The notes under the pieces were generated by a model. It was given only the letters and a program-made list of their open reading frames with translations, searched no databases and was not told where the DNA came from. This document shows positions 8,397-19,246 of a stretch of DNA of 64,000 nt, in pieces (position 1 is the stretch's first letter; each line of letters begins with the position of its first letter). The stretch spans positions 124,001-188,000 of the forward strand of contig DEMH01000014.1 of the NCBI GenBank assembly GCA_002354805.1, written 5' to 3'. This DNA comes from Gammaproteobacteria bacterium UBA2675. Lineage in GTDB: Bacteria; Pseudomonadota; Gammaproteobacteria; Pseudomonadales; Pseudohongiellaceae. The position numbers were made by a program, and so were the translations under genes.

Positions 8397-10076
8397 ATGT
8401 TCAACCAGAGTATTGCCAATTCCATGGTAAAGGCAGGGCTTTTGCCATCAGCAGCGGCCAGGGAGATGGTGCACCAGGCGGAATCGGAGCATGTCTCATT
8501 ATTTAGTCTGGTTGCACGCAACCAGAGTATTCCTGGCAATATTCTGGCCCGCTTTGTTGCCAGGCAACTGGCATTGCCATGGGTCGATCTGGGCAACATT
8601 CGTGCATCTATTTCTGACGACACTCAGCTTGAGCCATACCAGCTCAGCCTGAACATTTTGCGCCAGCATGAAATACTGCCACTTTCGCTGCACCCGGAAA
8701 CGCCCACTCTTGCCTTCTTTGACCCCGCCTGCGTGACATTCATTGAAGAAGTTGTGCAGCGCAGCCACGCTCCACTGCCGCTTGTTATCGTAGCCCATGA
8801 TCAATTGCACCAACGGCTCAGCCCGGTCAAAAGCCTGCAGGAACAGGATCGTCCGGATGACGACCGGGACCTATCTGGCGGCGACCAGTCACAAAGCAAT
8901 GATGACCAGGAAGCACCGGTCGTGCGTTTTATTGACCGGACAATATGCGCGGCTATTGACGCAGGCGCCTCGGATATTCATCTGGAACCGGGCAAAAACC
9001 ACTATCGCATCCGCTTTCGCTGCGATGGTTTGCTGCACGAAATGGAAAGTACCGCGCTTCACCTGGCGCCACGAATCAGCGGCAGGATAAAGGTGATGGC
9101 CAATCTCGATATCACCGAGCGCCGCAAGCCGCAGGACGGTCGAATCCAGTTCGACTACCGCCCGGGGCGACAGGTGGGTCTGCGCGTCAGCACCGTCCCC
9201 GTAATCTGGGGCGAAAAAATTGTCATTCGCATCATGAACGACGAACCCGAACAGCTGGATTGTCGGAACCTGGGAATGGATGAGCAGCAAACAAATGCTT
9301 TTTTAAAAGCGCTGGGTCGCTCTCAAGGCATGGTTCTGGTTACCGGGCCCACCGGCAGCGGCAAATCAGTCACCCTGTATGCCGCGCTTCAGCACTTGAA
9401 CCAGCGTGACAGGAACATCTTTACTGTGGAAGACCCTGTCGAGATGACGCTGGCCGGCGCCAACCAGGTTGCGATTAATTCTGCCGTCGAACTTGACTTT
9501 GCCACCGCGCTGCGTGCGTTTTTGCGACAGGACCCGGACATCATCATGCTGGGTGAGATTCGTGATCAGGAAACGGCGGACATCTCCGTAAAAGCTGCAC
9601 AGACCGGTCATCTGGTGCTGTCGACATTACACACCAACAGCGCCGCCGACACTGTTCGACGACTCCTCAATATGGGCGTGGCGCACTACAACCTGAGCAG
9701 CGCACTGTCTCTGATTGTGGCCCAGCGCCTGTGCCGTCGATTGTGTGAACACTGCAAGATGGCAGTTGATATCAACAGCAAAGATGGCGCTGACAGGCTG
9801 CTTGCGGCGGGCATGAACGCCGAACTGGTCGCATCCGCAACCGTTTTCGAGGCGCTTGGCTGCCATGCCTGCCACAAAGGCTATCGCGGGCGGGTAGCCA
9901 TATTCGAGCTGTTGCCCATTACCGGAGACATTGAGTCATTGATAAGCGCAGGCGCCAGTACCATCGATATACGCCAGGCGGCAGCCCAGTCAGGACAGAT
10001 CACCCTCAGACAGGCCGCCCTGCAAAAGGTGGCCGCTGGCGAAACCAGTCTGGCAGAGGTTGAACGCGTATGTTGA
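8397..10076 (+). CDS. pilB: Type IV pilus assembly ATPase PilB
   Basis: Cytoplasmic hexameric ATPase that drives pilus extension. The 559-residue protein has an N-terminal regulatory (MshEN-type) domain and then the GspE/PilB ATPase core. Visible motifs are Walker A GPTGSGKS (317-324), the Asp box around VEDPVEM, Walker B and His box DPDIIMLGEIRD...TGHLVLSTLHTN (379-413), and the C-terminal metal-binding cysteines (CRRLCEHC at 446-453, then CHACHKGYRGR). It is first in the operon pilB-pilC-pilD, with pilC overlapping by 7 bases. The retraction ATPases PilT and PilU are not in the window. Confidence 0.97.
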   Translation: MFNQSIANSMVKAGLLPSAAAREMVHQAESEHVSLFSLVARNQSIPGNILARFVARQLALPWVDLGNIRASISDDTQLEPYQLSLNILRQHEILPLSLHPETPTLAFFDPACVTFIEEVVQRSHAPLPLVIVAHDQLHQRLSPVKSLQEQDRPDDDRDLSGGDQSQSNDDQEAPVVRFIDRTICAAIDAGASDIHLEPGKNHYRIRFRCDGLLHEMESTALHLAPRISGRIKVMANLDITERRKPQDGRIQFDYRPGRQVGLRVSTVPVIWGEKIVIRIMNDEPEQLDCRNLGMDEQQTNAFLKALGRSQGMVLVTGPTGSGKSVTLYAALQHLNQRDRNIFTVEDPVEMTLAGANQVAINSAVELDFATALRAFLRQDPDIIMLGEIRDQETADISVKAAQTGHLVLSTLHTNSAADTVRRLLNMGVAHYNLSSALSLIVAQRLCRRLCEHCKMAVDINSKDGADRLLAAGMNAELVASATVFEALGCHACHKGYRGRVAIFELLPITGDIESLISAGASTIDIRQAAAQSGQITLRQAALQKVAAGETSLAEVERVC

Positions 10077-11311
10077 AGCGGAACTGTCAGCTATATTGCT
10101 GGCAGGGACAGGATGCTCAGGGCAACAGCCTGAATGGCGAGATAAAGGCAGATACAAAAAGCGACGCCAAAGTGATGCTTCTGAAACAGGGCATTACTGT
10201 CCATGTGCTTTCCGGGGCTCGCCAGAAAGGCCAATTGAAAGGTGTCGAAAAAAAAGCTGCACACCTGTGGCGCCGGCGCCCCGGCACCAACGCCACCATG
10301 GTGATGCTGGAACAACTTGCCAGCCTCACCAGGGCGGGTTTGCCAATTAACAAAGCCCTGGAGATTTGCACCGCCAGTTGCACTGACGGGAGTCTGCAGC
10401 AGATTTTGCGAACAATGAACCAGGATGTCACAAACGGGAGCATGCTGCATCAGACGATGGAGAAGCATCCAGAGTGCTTTGAACGATTGACGATCAACCT
10501 GTTAAAGGCCGGTGAACTGACTGGCCAGCTGGATGCCATGCTAAAGCGCGTGGTCAGTCTTTCGCAGCACCAGCTGCACACACGCCAGCAACTCAGGCGG
10601 GCGCTGCGCTACCCAACGATTGTGCTGATGACGGCCATCGTGGTGTGCGGTATTTTGCTGACACGGGTGGTACCCGGTTTTGCAGACAGCTTTTCACAGT
10701 TCGGAGCTGAGCTGCCATCGCTGACCCGGCGTGTCATGAGTATCTCAGACTTTGCCATCCAGCACGGACTGTCGATCTCCGTTGGCCTGGCAACAGTGCT
10801 CGTTTCAACAAGTCTGGCAATCAGACGGACGGCACGCGCAACGCAGGTCTGGCATAGAGTCATCATCAATACCCCGTTGATAGGACCCACCATCCGCGCG
10901 GCCTGCATCAGTCGACTATGCAATACGCTTACTGTGGCGCTGCGCAGCGGGCTACCTTTAGTGGAGGCGCTGCAGCTCAGTGCACCGACCGTCGGCAATG
11001 AGGTGTATCAGAATGCCGTGAACTCACTGCTTGCCCAGGTTTCTCAGGGCAATACGCTGTCGTCGTGCATTCGCAAGACAGGGCTGTTTCCGGTTATGAT
11101 TGAGCAAATGGTCACGGTCGGTGAAGAGGTGGGCACTTTGGACTCCATGCTGGACAAATGCGCTGCCCACTACCAGCAGGTGCTGGATTCGCGTATTGCG
11201 CAGTTTACCGCTTCGCTTGAGCCGTGCCTGATGGCTTTTCTCGGCATTGTCATTGGTATTTTGATGCTGGCGATGTATCTACCCGTATTTACACTGGGAA
11301 GCGCAATATGA
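10070..11311 (+). CDS. pilC: Type IV pilus inner-membrane platform protein PilC
   Basis: Polytopic membrane platform that connects PilB to the growing pilus. The 413-residue protein has the two repeated GspF/PilC domains (about 70-195 and 275-400). Membrane segments are visible near 178-200, 225-245 and the C-terminus (ILMLAMYLPVFTLGSAI). Characteristic segments include LASLTRAGLPINKAL and the second-repeat LRSGLPLVEAL. Its ATG overlaps the end of pilB, and its stop overlaps the start of pilD, implying tight translational coupling. Confidence 0.96.
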   Translation: MLKRNCQLYCWQGQDAQGNSLNGEIKADTKSDAKVMLLKQGITVHVLSGARQKGQLKGVEKKAAHLWRRRPGTNATMVMLEQLASLTRAGLPINKALEICTASCTDGSLQQILRTMNQDVTNGSMLHQTMEKHPECFERLTINLLKAGELTGQLDAMLKRVVSLSQHQLHTRQQLRRALRYPTIVLMTAIVVCGILLTRVVPGFADSFSQFGAELPSLTRRVMSISDFAIQHGLSISVGLATVLVSTSLAIRRTARATQVWHRVIINTPLIGPTIRAACISRLCNTLTVALRSGLPLVEALQLSAPTVGNEVYQNAVNSLLAQVSQGNTLSSCIRKTGLFPVMIEQMVTVGEEVGTLDSMLDKCAAHYQQVLDSRIAQFTASLEPCLMAFLGIVIGILMLAMYLPVFTLGSAI

Positions 11312-12210
11312 CGCTGCTTGAATTGTTGGCCCAATCACCTCTCGCAACCATTCTGCTGACAACACTGCTGGGGCTGCTGGTAGGCAGTTTTCTGAATGTT
11401 GTCATTTACCGTCTGCCGCTGATGCTGCAGCGCGAATGGCAGCAGCAGTGCTGCGAATTTCTGCAGACAGACCCTGAAACACTCAAGATCAATGATCCGG
11501 CACCAGAGCACAAGGTGTTCAACCTCACCGTGCCTGCATCACACTGCCCCGTCTGCAAAAAGCAGGTCAAACCCTGGCAGAACGTGCCAGTTGTCAGCTA
11601 TTTATTGCTGAAAGGCAAATGTTCAAATTGCCAGACGCCCATCCATTGGCGTTACCCGGTTGTTGAGCTGGTGACTGCCGTTCTGTCCGGCCTGGTTGCA
11701 TGGCAGTTTGGCCCGACTGCCACCATGCTTGCCGCGCTGGTCATGACCTGGTGTCTGATAAGCCTGACAGTCATTGATGTTGATCACCAGCTGCTACCGG
11801 ACAATATTACCCTGCCCCTGCTGTGGCTGGGTCTTGTCCTGACCCTGACTCCGGCTGGGCTGGGAACAACACCCGCTGAGGCGATCCTGGGCGCCAGCAT
11901 TGGATACCTGAGTCTCTGGAGCATCTACTGGGCGTTCAAACTGCTGACTGGTCGCGAGGGTATGGGGTATGGCGATTTCAAATTACTGGCGGCACTGGGC
12001 GCCTGGCTGGGCTGGCAGCATCTATTGACTATCATTATCCTGTCATCACTCGCAGGTGCCGTTATTGGCATTGCGCTGACTGTCATCGCCGGCAAGGATC
12101 GCAACATACCCATGCCGTTTGGTCCGTATCTGGCCATCGCCGGGTTTCTTGCGCTCATCTGGGGCGATGCCATCAATCAGTGGTACCTTTTGACAGTCGC
12201 GGGCGCCTAG
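11308..12210 (+). CDS. pilD: Prepilin peptidase / N-methyltransferase PilD
   Basis: Inner-membrane aspartic protease that cleaves prepilin leaders and methylates the new N-terminus. From ATG 11308, overlapping the pilC stop as ATGA, the protein has 300 residues. It has the N-terminal membrane segment (GLLVGSFLNVVIYRLP) and the cytoplasmic zinc-type domain with two CxxC pairs (CPVCKKQ, CSNCQTP). The two catalytic Asp motifs are DVDHQLLPD and GYGDFKLLAALGAW. It probably processes the neighbouring pilin and any other prepilins or pseudopilins of the cell. Confidence 0.97.
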   Translation: MTLLELLAQSPLATILLTTLLGLLVGSFLNVVIYRLPLMLQREWQQQCCEFLQTDPETLKINDPAPEHKVFNLTVPASHCPVCKKQVKPWQNVPVVSYLLLKGKCSNCQTPIHWRYPVVELVTAVLSGLVAWQFGPTATMLAALVMTWCLISLTVIDVDHQLLPDNITLPLLWLGLVLTLTPAGLGTTPAEAILGASIGYLSLWSIYWAFKLLTGREGMGYGDFKLLAALGAWLGWQHLLTIIILSSLAGAVIGIALTVIAGKDRNIPMPFGPYLAIAGFLALIWGDAINQWYLLTVAGA

Positions 12211-12267
12211 TGTCCTGCAAAAAAACCGATCAGCAGAAAGCTGCTTTAGAAAAGCTGGGAGGCGCAC

Positions 12268-12885
12268 ATGACACAAACTCTCAAATCAGAACGTCTGATT
12301 ATAGGCCTGACGGGCGGTATCGGGAGCGGCAAGTCTGCAGCGACCCGATTCTTTTCTGAACTGGGTATCACCGTCGTTGATGCGGACGAGCTGTCACGGG
12401 AAGTCGTTAAACCCGGTGAGCCTGCATTGCAGGCCATCGTTACGCACTTCGGAGAAGGTGTGCTGTTGGACGACGGTCAGCTGGACCGGCGCCAGCTACG
12501 TCAGCGAATCTTTGATGACCACAATGAAAGAAAGTGGCTTGAGCAGCTGCTTCATCCATTGATCCGGCAGGAGATCATCACTCGTCTGACCGCCAGCACA
12601 TCGCCCTATACACTGCTGTCTTCACCCCTGCTGCTGGAAACCGATCAACAGCGCCTGTGCTCACGCGTGTTACTGATAGATGCGCCTGAATCCCTGCAGA
12701 TTGAACGCACGATTATCAGAGACAACAGCAGTGAAGCGACCGTCAAGGCCATCATGGAAAGCCAGATGGCACGCCACGCCAGGATCGAACGCGCGGATGA
12801 TATCATTGTCAATGACGGCGACCTGAATCAACTTAAAGACGCTGTAAGGGCTCAGCACCAAAGATATCTGGAAATGACACAATGA
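12268..12885 (+). CDS. coaE: Dephospho-CoA kinase
   Basis: Last step of coenzyme A synthesis: ATP-dependent phosphorylation of dephospho-CoA at the 3'-hydroxyl. The 205-residue P-loop kinase has [11 protein letters not shown] at 11-21 and the conserved [10 protein letters not shown] segment. LLETD in the lid region and [22 protein letters not shown] near the end are also typical. GGGAGG lies upstream of ATG 12268. It follows pilD, the usual gammaproteobacterial order, and overlaps yacG by 4 bases. Confidence 0.97.
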   Translation: MTQTLKSERLIIGLTGGIGSGKSAATRFFSELGITVVDADELSREVVKPGEPALQAIVTHFGEGVLLDDGQLDRRQLRQRIFDDHNERKWLEQLLHPLIRQEIITRLTASTSPYTLLSSPLLLETDQQRLCSRVLLIDAPESLQIERTIIRDNSSEATVKAIMESQMARHARIERADDIIVNDGDLNQLKDAVRAQHQRYLEMTQ

Positions 12886-13094
12886 CTGAAAGAATCCTCA
12901 AAGTGAACTGCCCTACCTGCAGCAGCATGGTTGTCTGGAAAGAGGAAAATAAATACCGGCCGTTCTGCAGCGAACGCTGCAAACTGATTGACTTCGGCGA
13001 GTGGGCCAATGAGCGCCACACTATTGCCGGTGACCCTGTAGACCCTGAGCAGATTGACGCCCTGGCCAGTTTCAGCTCCGAGCGAAATGACTGA
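12882..13094 (+). CDS. yacG: DNA gyrase inhibitor YacG, zinc protein
   Basis: A 70-residue zinc-binding protein with Cys10, Cys13, Cys29 and Cys33 in the pattern CPTC...FCSERC, followed by LIDFGEWA, diagnostic of YacG. In E. coli it binds GyrB and inhibits DNA gyrase. It starts in a 4-base overlap with coaE, and its end overlaps the start of the Nudix gene, so the three are probably cotranscribed. Confidence 0.95.
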   Translation: MTERILKVNCPTCSSMVVWKEENKYRPFCSERCKLIDFGEWANERHTIAGDPVDPEQIDALASFSSERND

Positions 13095-14103
13095 CACCGC
13101 AACTGCACAGACCAGTGCGACCGTTCACGTGGCCGTCGGTGTAATATTAGGAGCGGATGGAAAAATCCTGATTACCCAGCGGCATGCGCGACAGCATCTC
13201 GGTGGTTACTGGGAATTTCCGGGGGGCAAAGTAGAGCCCGACGAATCCGTTGGGCAGGCGCTGACAAGGGAACTCCACGAAGAACTTGATATCCGCGTTG
13301 TCAGTCATCGCTCACTGTGCAGAATCACTCATCATTACCCGGATAAATCCGTGTTACTTGATGTGCATGAAGTGACCGCCTTTGATGGTGAGCCGCGTGG
13401 CATGGAGAACCAGCCGATGCGCTGGCTCGATCGCAGAGAGCTGCGGTCTGATCAGTTTCCGGCCGCCAATCGAGCCATCATACGGGCATTGCATCTGCCC
13501 GATCATGTCGTGATTTGCGACTTTGTCACCAGCGCTGCAGAATTGCTGCCGACTGGCCCCATGGCCAACGCAGCACTGATCCGATTGCGCAGAACTGACT
13601 CAGATCCGTCGCCATCAAACTACTACGCCATGGCCAGCAAGCTTTTCCAGCTGTACGGCCACAGTGCAACTGATACACAGCCTGCCAGATTCCTGCTGGA
13701 TACCGATTTAAACAGTCACGCCGATACCCTGCAGCTGGCGAAGAAGTTTCCGCTGCAAGTCGCCGGCTTCTATCTGAACAGCCATGCTGCGAGACAGATT
13801 CCCGTCGGGCATCAACTGGAGCGGGCAGACGATCTGCTACTGGGCACATCCTGCCATTCAGAAATGGAGTTGCATCATGCTGCAGAACTTGCGGTGGACT
13901 TTGCCATCGTGTCACCCGTATTGCCAACCCCCAGTCATCCCGGCAAGCCGGGCATGGGCTGGCCGACATTCCGACAACTGGCGAGCGATTTTCCTGCGGC
14001 TGTATACGCCATGGGGGGAATGCAGCTAACCGACCTGGAAACAGCAAAACAGGCCGGCGCCAGAGGCATTGCCGGCATCAGTATGTACAGGAAGAAGGGT
14101 TGA
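13087..14103 (+). CDS. mutT: Nudix hydrolase (MutT type) fused to a ThiE-like domain
   Basis: A 338-residue two-domain protein. The N-terminal Nudix domain (about 10-135) has the box [24 protein letters not shown] (box Gly47, Glu53, Arg61-Glu62, Glu65-Glu66), with Asp in place of the usual last Gly. It is expected to hydrolyse oxidised dGTP, as MutT does. The C-terminal part (about 150-338) resembles the thiamine-phosphate synthase/TenI barrel, with segments such as [21 protein letters not shown] and YAMGGMQ. This fusion is known in Pseudomonas-like bacteria, and the role of the second domain is uncertain. ATG 13087 overlaps the yacG stop. Confidence 0.92.
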   Translation: MTDTATAQTSATVHVAVGVILGADGKILITQRHARQHLGGYWEFPGGKVEPDESVGQALTRELHEELDIRVVSHRSLCRITHHYPDKSVLLDVHEVTAFDGEPRGMENQPMRWLDRRELRSDQFPAANRAIIRALHLPDHVVICDFVTSAAELLPTGPMANAALIRLRRTDSDPSPSNYYAMASKLFQLYGHSATDTQPARFLLDTDLNSHADTLQLAKKFPLQVAGFYLNSHAARQIPVGHQLERADDLLLGTSCHSEMELHHAAELAVDFAIVSPVLPTPSHPGKPGMGWPTFRQLASDFPAAVYAMGGMQLTDLETAKQAGARGIAGISMYRKKG

Positions 14104-14113
14104 ACTGCCGGCT

Positions 14114-14135
14114 CGCAGCTGACTGATCAGCTGCG
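14114..14135. terminator. Palindromic hairpin between Nudix gene and argJ
   Basis: A perfect 9-bp inverted repeat, CGCAGCTGA / TCAGCTGCG with a 4-base loop. It sits where the convergent Nudix and argJ genes end and includes the argJ stop codon. It has no T-run, so it is a weak terminator candidate or a 3'-end stabiliser. Confidence 0.4.
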
Positions 14136-15350
14136 ATAGGAAGCGTTAATGCGCACGTATTCCTCTGTCAGATCGGCTGTCCATACCTGCTCATTGACAT
14201 CACCACGACCCAGGCTGATGGTCAATGTAATATCGACCTGGTTCATGACGCGCTGCCCCTGCTCTTCAGTATAGGAAGGCGCCAGACCTCCCTTTTCGAC
14301 GATCTGCACTTCGCCAAGCCAGATATCGATTTTGCTGACATCCAGACTCTCGACGCCTGCCCGTCCGATCGCTGCCAGAATACGACCCCAGTTCGGGTCC
14401 GACGCGGCCAGCGCAGTTTTAACAAGGGGCGACTCAGCGATTGCGTAGGCTACCTGCAGACATTCCTGAACCGTGCCGCCACCACGAACATCAACAGTGA
14501 CAAACTTGGTGGCGCCCTCTGCATCACGAATAATGAGTTTTGCCAGCCCGATCATCAGTTCATGCAGCGCGGTTGTGAATGCATCAAGCAACGCCGGATC
14601 TGCCTCACTGACTTTGACGCCACTCCTGCCAGTGGCACTTAGTGTGCAGCAGTCATTGGTCGAGGTATCACCATCCACGGTAATGCGATTGAACGAATAG
14701 CTGACCGCCGACTGCAGCAGCGACTGCAGCAGTGGCAATTCGATATCCGCGTCGGTTCCAACAAAGGCCAGCATGGTCGCCATGTTGGGTTTGATCATGC
14801 CCGCACCCTTGGAGATTCCTGTCAGTGTGATGCGTTTGCCCTGGTGTTCAACAACGGTAGAGATGCCTTTGGGGCGCGTATCTGTAGTCATGATACCGCT
14901 GGCGGCTGCCAGCCAGTTGTCAGCCACCAGCGACTGTCTGGCCTCATGCAGTGCTGCGACAATGCGTTCAGCTGGTAATCGCTCACCAATGACCCCGGTG
15001 GAAAACGGCAATACCTGTTGATCCTCAACGCCCGTGAGCCCGGCAACAGCGTGACAACAGCTTTCCGCATCTTTCATACCCTGCGGGCCTGTGCCGGCAT
15101 TGGCATTGCCGGTGTTGACCAGCAGATAGCGGATATCCCCCTTAGCGCCAGCGATATGATGACGGGCCAGGGCAACGGGTGCCGCGCAGAACGCATTCAG
15201 CGTGAAGACAGCCGTCGTGCGTGTGCCCTCGGCAAGTTCAAACAAAACCACGTCGCGACGGTTCTTGTAGCGCACGCCAGCGCAGACTGCGGCGATCTTG
15301 ATGCCGTCTACTGGCAATAATTGACCCAGTTCATGACTTCCTGTTGCCAT
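14127..15350 (-). CDS. argJ: Bifunctional glutamate N-acetyltransferase / ornithine acetyltransferase
   Basis: Transfers acetyl from N-acetylornithine to glutamate (cyclic arginine pathway) and may also use acetyl-CoA. The 407-residue precursor self-cleaves at a conserved KGAGMIKPNMATMLAF segment, where the Thr of the ATM triplet becomes the nucleophile of the beta chain. ATSDPNWGRI-like (here AASDPNWGRILAAIGRAG) and the C-terminal EEYVRINASYRS are typical. AGGG lies upstream of ATG 15350. It sits downstream of secA, as in Pseudomonas. Confidence 0.97.
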   Translation of the reverse strand: MATGSHELGQLLPVDGIKIAAVCAGVRYKNRRDVVLFELAEGTRTTAVFTLNAFCAAPVALARHHIAGAKGDIRYLLVNTGNANAGTGPQGMKDAESCCHAVAGLTGVEDQQVLPFSTGVIGERLPAERIVAALHEARQSLVADNWLAAASGIMTTDTRPKGISTVVEHQGKRITLTGISKGAGMIKPNMATMLAFVGTDADIELPLLQSLLQSAVSYSFNRITVDGDTSTNDCCTLSATGRSGVKVSEADPALLDAFTTALHELMIGLAKLIIRDAEGATKFVTVDVRGGGTVQECLQVAYAIAESPLVKTALAASDPNWGRILAAIGRAGVESLDVSKIDIWLGEVQIVEKGGLAPSYTEEQGQRVMNQVDITLTISLGRGDVNEQVWTADLTEEYVRINASYRS

Positions 15351-15424
15351 AACTTACACCCTGAGGTTCGTTCTGTTCGTGATCACAATCATCCACCCGA
15401 TCGGCGGGCACCCACACTGAAGTG

Positions 15425-18190
15425 TCAGCTTAATCGGCCGTGACACTGTTTGTACTTCTTTCCCGACCCACAGGGGCAGGGATCATTTCGGCCGAGCTTC
15501 GGGGTTTCGCGTACAAATGGTGACTGCTGGTCATCATTGTTTTCCCGTGACCTGCCCTCTGCGGCAGCCTCGGCCTGCATGGCATTTGCCTCAGAATGCT
15601 CGAACTGAATTTTCTCTTTGGCACGCTCTGCTTCACGGGCGCGCTCAATGGCATCGATTTCTTCCGGCGAACGCACCTGTACGTGACTCAGGAAGCGGAT
15701 CACATCATGCTGCAGGCGAGACAGCAGGCTCTGAAACAGCCCGAATGCCTCGCGTTTATATTCCTGCTTGGGATTCTTGCCTGCGTAACCACGCAGAGAA
15801 ATACCCTGACGCAGGTGATCCATAGCCTGCAAATGCTCCTTCCATAAGGTATCGAGAATCTGCAATACGATCTGCTTTTCCAGCAACTGCATTTTCTCGC
15901 CGACTGTTGTGCGTTTTTGCGTATACGCATCCGCCAGCGCCACCTTGATCTTTTCACGCAGGGTTTCCTCGTAGAGCTTTTCGTCTTCCTCCAGCCACTG
16001 GGCGATTGGCAGGTGAATGGCAAACTCGGCTTCGATGGCCTTTTCCAGACCCGGAATATCCCATTGCTCAAAAATGCTCTGCGGCGGTACATGGCTGCTG
16101 ATCACTTCATCCGCCACATCATCGCGCATGTTGCTGACCAGGTCACTGATGTCGTCGCTGGCCATGATTTCATTGCGCTGACGATAAACAATTGTTCGCT
16201 GATCATTTGCCACGTTATCGTATTCAAGCAACTGTTTACGGATATCGAAGTTTCGACCTTCCACTTTACGCTGCGCTTTTTCGATAGACTTGGAGACCAT
16301 GCCGTGTTCGATCGCCTCACCACGCTCCATACCCAGCGCCTGCATGATGTTCTTCACGCGCTCTGAAGCGAAAATACGCATCAGATTATCTTCCAGCGAC
16401 AGATAAAAACGTGAGTAGCCCGGATCGCCCTGACGACCGGCTCGACCGCGCAACTGGTTATCGATTCGACGTGATTCGTGACGTTCAGTACCGATAATAT
16501 GCAGACCGCCCGCTTCCAGCACCTGGTCGTGGCGCTGCTGCCACTCTGCTTTCAGTTTCTCGCGCTGTTCCGGCGTCACTTCCCCGGCTGCAGCCGCTTC
16601 AACTTCCCAGTTGCCGCCCAGTACGATGTCTGTACCCCGGCCCGCCATATTGGTGGCAATGGTGACGACTCCCGGTCGACCCGCCTGGGCGATGATCTGC
16701 GCTTCTTTTTCGTGAAACTTGGCGTTGAGGACCTCGTGCTGCACCTTCTCTTTCTTCAGGAAGGCAGACAGCAACTCCGAGGTTTCGATTGAGGCAGTAC
16801 CCACCAGTACCGGCGCGCCCTGAGAACTGAATTCCTTGATATCGCGGACAATCGCCTCGAATTTTTCTTCCATGCTCATGAACACCAGATCGTTCATGTC
16901 GCGTCGCTGCATGGGTTTGTTGGGGGGAATCACGACAACGTCCAGATCATAGATCTGTTTGAATTCAAAGGCTTCCGTGTCGGCAGTACCGGTCATGCCT
17001 GAGAGTTTCTGATACAGACGGAAGTAGTTCTGGAAGGTGGTGGATGCCAGCGTCTGGCTCTCGCTCTGAATTTCCAGCCCTTCTTTAGCCTCGATGGCCT
17101 GATGCAGACCCTCGGACAGTCGTCGCCCTTCCATGGTGCGGCCAGTGTGCTCGTCAATCAGCACGATACGGCCTTCCTTGACGATGTACTCAACGTCTTT
17201 GTTGAACAGATAGTGCGCCTTGAGCGCAGAATGGATATGGTGCAGCAGGCCCAGATTGGCAGCCGCATACAGGCTCTCGCCCTCTTTGAGCAGGTTACGC
17301 TCGGACAGCAGTTGTTCAAGGTGTTCATGACCTGCTTCGGTCAGCTCCACCTGGCGGGTCTTCTCATCCACCATGAAGTGACCTGACTCAACCTTTTCCT
17401 CACGTTCCAGCGAGATGCCTGGTGTCTTTTCAACCGGAGCATCGCCTTTCTCAAGCTTGTCCACCAATGAGTTGATGGTCTGGTAAAGGCGTGAGCTGTC
17501 TTCTGCCGCACCCGAGATGATCAGAGGAGTTCGCGCCTCATCGATCAGGATAGAGTCCACTTCGTCGACGATGGCGAAATTCAATTGACGCTGGAACTTG
17601 TCCTGAACGCGAAACGCCATATTGTCGCGCAGGTAGTCAAAGCCAAACTCGTTGTTGGTGCCGTAGGTAATGGATGCCTGGTAGGCCTCGCGTTTTTCCT
17701 GAGGCGGCTGGCCGCTCTTGATGACACCAACGGTCAGACCCAGGAACTCATATAACGGACGCATCCAGTTGGCGTCACGAGAGGCCAGGTAGTCGTTGAC
17801 CGTCACAATGTGGACGCCTTCACCGGTCAGACCATTCAGGTAGGCAGGCAGCGTGGCGACCAAAGTCTTGCCCTCACCGGTTTTCATCTCGGCTATGTCG
17901 CCGTGATTCAGCACCATGCCGCCAATCATCTGTACGTCAAAATGCCGCAGGCCCAGCGTTCTTTTACTGGCTTCACGAACCACAGCAAATGCCTCGGGCA
18001 ACAGGCTGTCCAGTGACGCGCCGTCATCGTAACGCGATTTGAACTCTTGCGTTTTGGCACGCAGCTCGGCATCGCTCAGTTTTTCCAGCTCCGCCTCATG
18101 GCTGTTGATCTGCCTGACAGTTTTTTGCAGCTTCTTCAACTTTCTGGAATTGCTGCTACCAAAAATTCTGCTTAGAAATGATGTACTCAT
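15425..18190 (-). CDS. secA: Preprotein translocase ATPase SecA
   Basis: Motor ATPase of the Sec pathway; it pushes unfolded secretory proteins through SecYEG. The 921-residue protein has all expected parts: Walker A MKTGEGKT near 103-110, [19 protein letters not shown], the second nucleotide fold ([27 protein letters not shown]), and helical scaffold and wing domains. The C-terminal zinc-binding motif [14 protein letters not shown] has Cys905, Cys907, Cys916 and His917. It lies between an M23 peptidase gene and argJ. No secM-like leader gene is seen upstream. Confidence 0.98.
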   Translation of the reverse strand: MSTSFLSRIFGSSNSRKLKKLQKTVRQINSHEAELEKLSDAELRAKTQEFKSRYDDGASLDSLLPEAFAVVREASKRTLGLRHFDVQMIGGMVLNHGDIAEMKTGEGKTLVATLPAYLNGLTGEGVHIVTVNDYLASRDANWMRPLYEFLGLTVGVIKSGQPPQEKREAYQASITYGTNNEFGFDYLRDNMAFRVQDKFQRQLNFAIVDEVDSILIDEARTPLIISGAAEDSSRLYQTINSLVDKLEKGDAPVEKTPGISLEREEKVESGHFMVDEKTRQVELTEAGHEHLEQLLSERNLLKEGESLYAAANLGLLHHIHSALKAHYLFNKDVEYIVKEGRIVLIDEHTGRTMEGRRLSEGLHQAIEAKEGLEIQSESQTLASTTFQNYFRLYQKLSGMTGTADTEAFEFKQIYDLDVVVIPPNKPMQRRDMNDLVFMSMEEKFEAIVRDIKEFSSQGAPVLVGTASIETSELLSAFLKKEKVQHEVLNAKFHEKEAQIIAQAGRPGVVTIATNMAGRGTDIVLGGNWEVEAAAAGEVTPEQREKLKAEWQQRHDQVLEAGGLHIIGTERHESRRIDNQLRGRAGRQGDPGYSRFYLSLEDNLMRIFASERVKNIMQALGMERGEAIEHGMVSKSIEKAQRKVEGRNFDIRKQLLEYDNVANDQRTIVYRQRNEIMASDDISDLVSNMRDDVADEVISSHVPPQSIFEQWDIPGLEKAIEAEFAIHLPIAQWLEEDEKLYEETLREKIKVALADAYTQKRTTVGEKMQLLEKQIVLQILDTLWKEHLQAMDHLRQGISLRGYAGKNPKQEYKREAFGLFQSLLSRLQHDVIRFLSHVQVRSPEEIDAIERAREAERAKEKIQFEHSEANAMQAEAAAEGRSRENNDDQQSPFVRETPKLGRNDPCPCGSGKKYKQCHGRLS

Positions 18191-18282
18191 GGTGTCCTGC
18201 TTGAATCGTAAATGACGGTATACGGCGCCGGCTCATCAGGGGGCGACGGCATTGTTAAATAAGGGAATGTCTGAGTACCACG

Positions 18283-19215
18283 TCAGCGGTGTGTGCGGCG
18301 GATATAAGAGGATGGGTCAACGACGCGACCGTTCTTGTAAACCTCGAAATGGACATGCGGCCCGGTTGATCGACCGGTGCTGCCAATCAATGCGATGGTC
18401 TGGCCCTGGGTGACGATGTCACCAGGTTCGACAGTGAGCTCCTTGGCATGCGCGTAGCGGGTCAGGTAGCCATTGCCATGATCAACTTCAACAGTCAGCC
18501 CATAATTGTCGCGGTCACCAGCGTAAGTAACCACTCCCGCACCGACTGAAACAATCGGTCCACCGGCAGCACCTGCAAAGTCGACACCACTGTGCCAGGC
18601 CATGGCACCAGTGAATGGGTCGGCCCGGCGACCAAAACCCGATGACAGCCAGCCGCTGCGCACCGGACGTCCGGCGATCTCAGCTTCCTTGACAAGTTGT
18701 TGACCGTTGATGAGCTGGCTCAGCGTCTCGAGCTGTTCGCTGCGACGCGCAATATCATGTTCCAGCTGATCAATCGCAAACAGGAAGTCTGGCGTTGACA
18801 CTGTGCCGGAATCACTGATCAGGATGCCGCCGGCAGCCGGCGGCTGGCTGAAGTCAAATTCACTGGTATCCAGGTCAGCGACTGTGGTCAGTCTCTCACC
18901 CAGTGCGTCCAGGCGCAGCATTCTTGCCTGCAGCGTCGCCAGGCGGGTGGTCAGCGCTTCGAGCTGCACCTCGGCATTGCGTTTCAGCTGCGCAAGCGTC
19001 TGCGACTGCTCATCAAGTTTCTGCTGCCACTTTTCGGTAGCTTCCTGGCTGACAAGCTGATTGGCATCGGAATCGCTGACTGCCAGCTGATAACCCAGGT
19101 AACCCAGCGCAACGGGGGCACCCAGCAGGCACAGCGACAGCAGCCCCTTGAGCCATCCGCGGATCACAATAGTCCGGCTGTGTCCGTAGCGTTGATTTAC
19201 CAGAATCAGTTTCAT
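18283..19215 (-). CDS. Membrane-anchored M23 (LytM) metallopeptidase
   Basis: A 310-residue envelope protein with a short cytoplasmic N-terminus, one transmembrane segment (about 24-46), a predicted coiled coil (about 60-110), and a C-terminal LytM/peptidase M23 domain (about 190-300). Catalytic zinc residues appear intact (HSGVD and HVHF motifs), so it is probably an active peptidoglycan endopeptidase rather than a degenerate activator such as EnvC. A homologue sits between lpxC and secA in Pseudomonas-like genomes. Its location in a division cluster suggests a role in cell-wall remodelling, which is an inference. Confidence 0.88.
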   Translation of the reverse strand: MKLILVNQRYGHSRTIVIRGWLKGLLSLCLLGAPVALGYLGYQLAVSDSDANQLVSQEATEKWQQKLDEQSQTLAQLKRNAEVQLEALTTRLATLQARMLRLDALGERLTTVADLDTSEFDFSQPPAAGGILISDSGTVSTPDFLFAIDQLEHDIARRSEQLETLSQLINGQQLVKEAEIAGRPVRSGWLSSGFGRRADPFTGAMAWHSGVDFAGAAGGPIVSVGAGVVTYAGDRDNYGLTVEVDHGNGYLTRYAHAKELTVEPGDIVTQGQTIALIGSTGRSTGPHVHFEVYKNGRVVDPSSYIRRTHR

Positions 19216-19246
19216 AGCGAGGTCGGTGTCATCGTGTCATTGTCGC

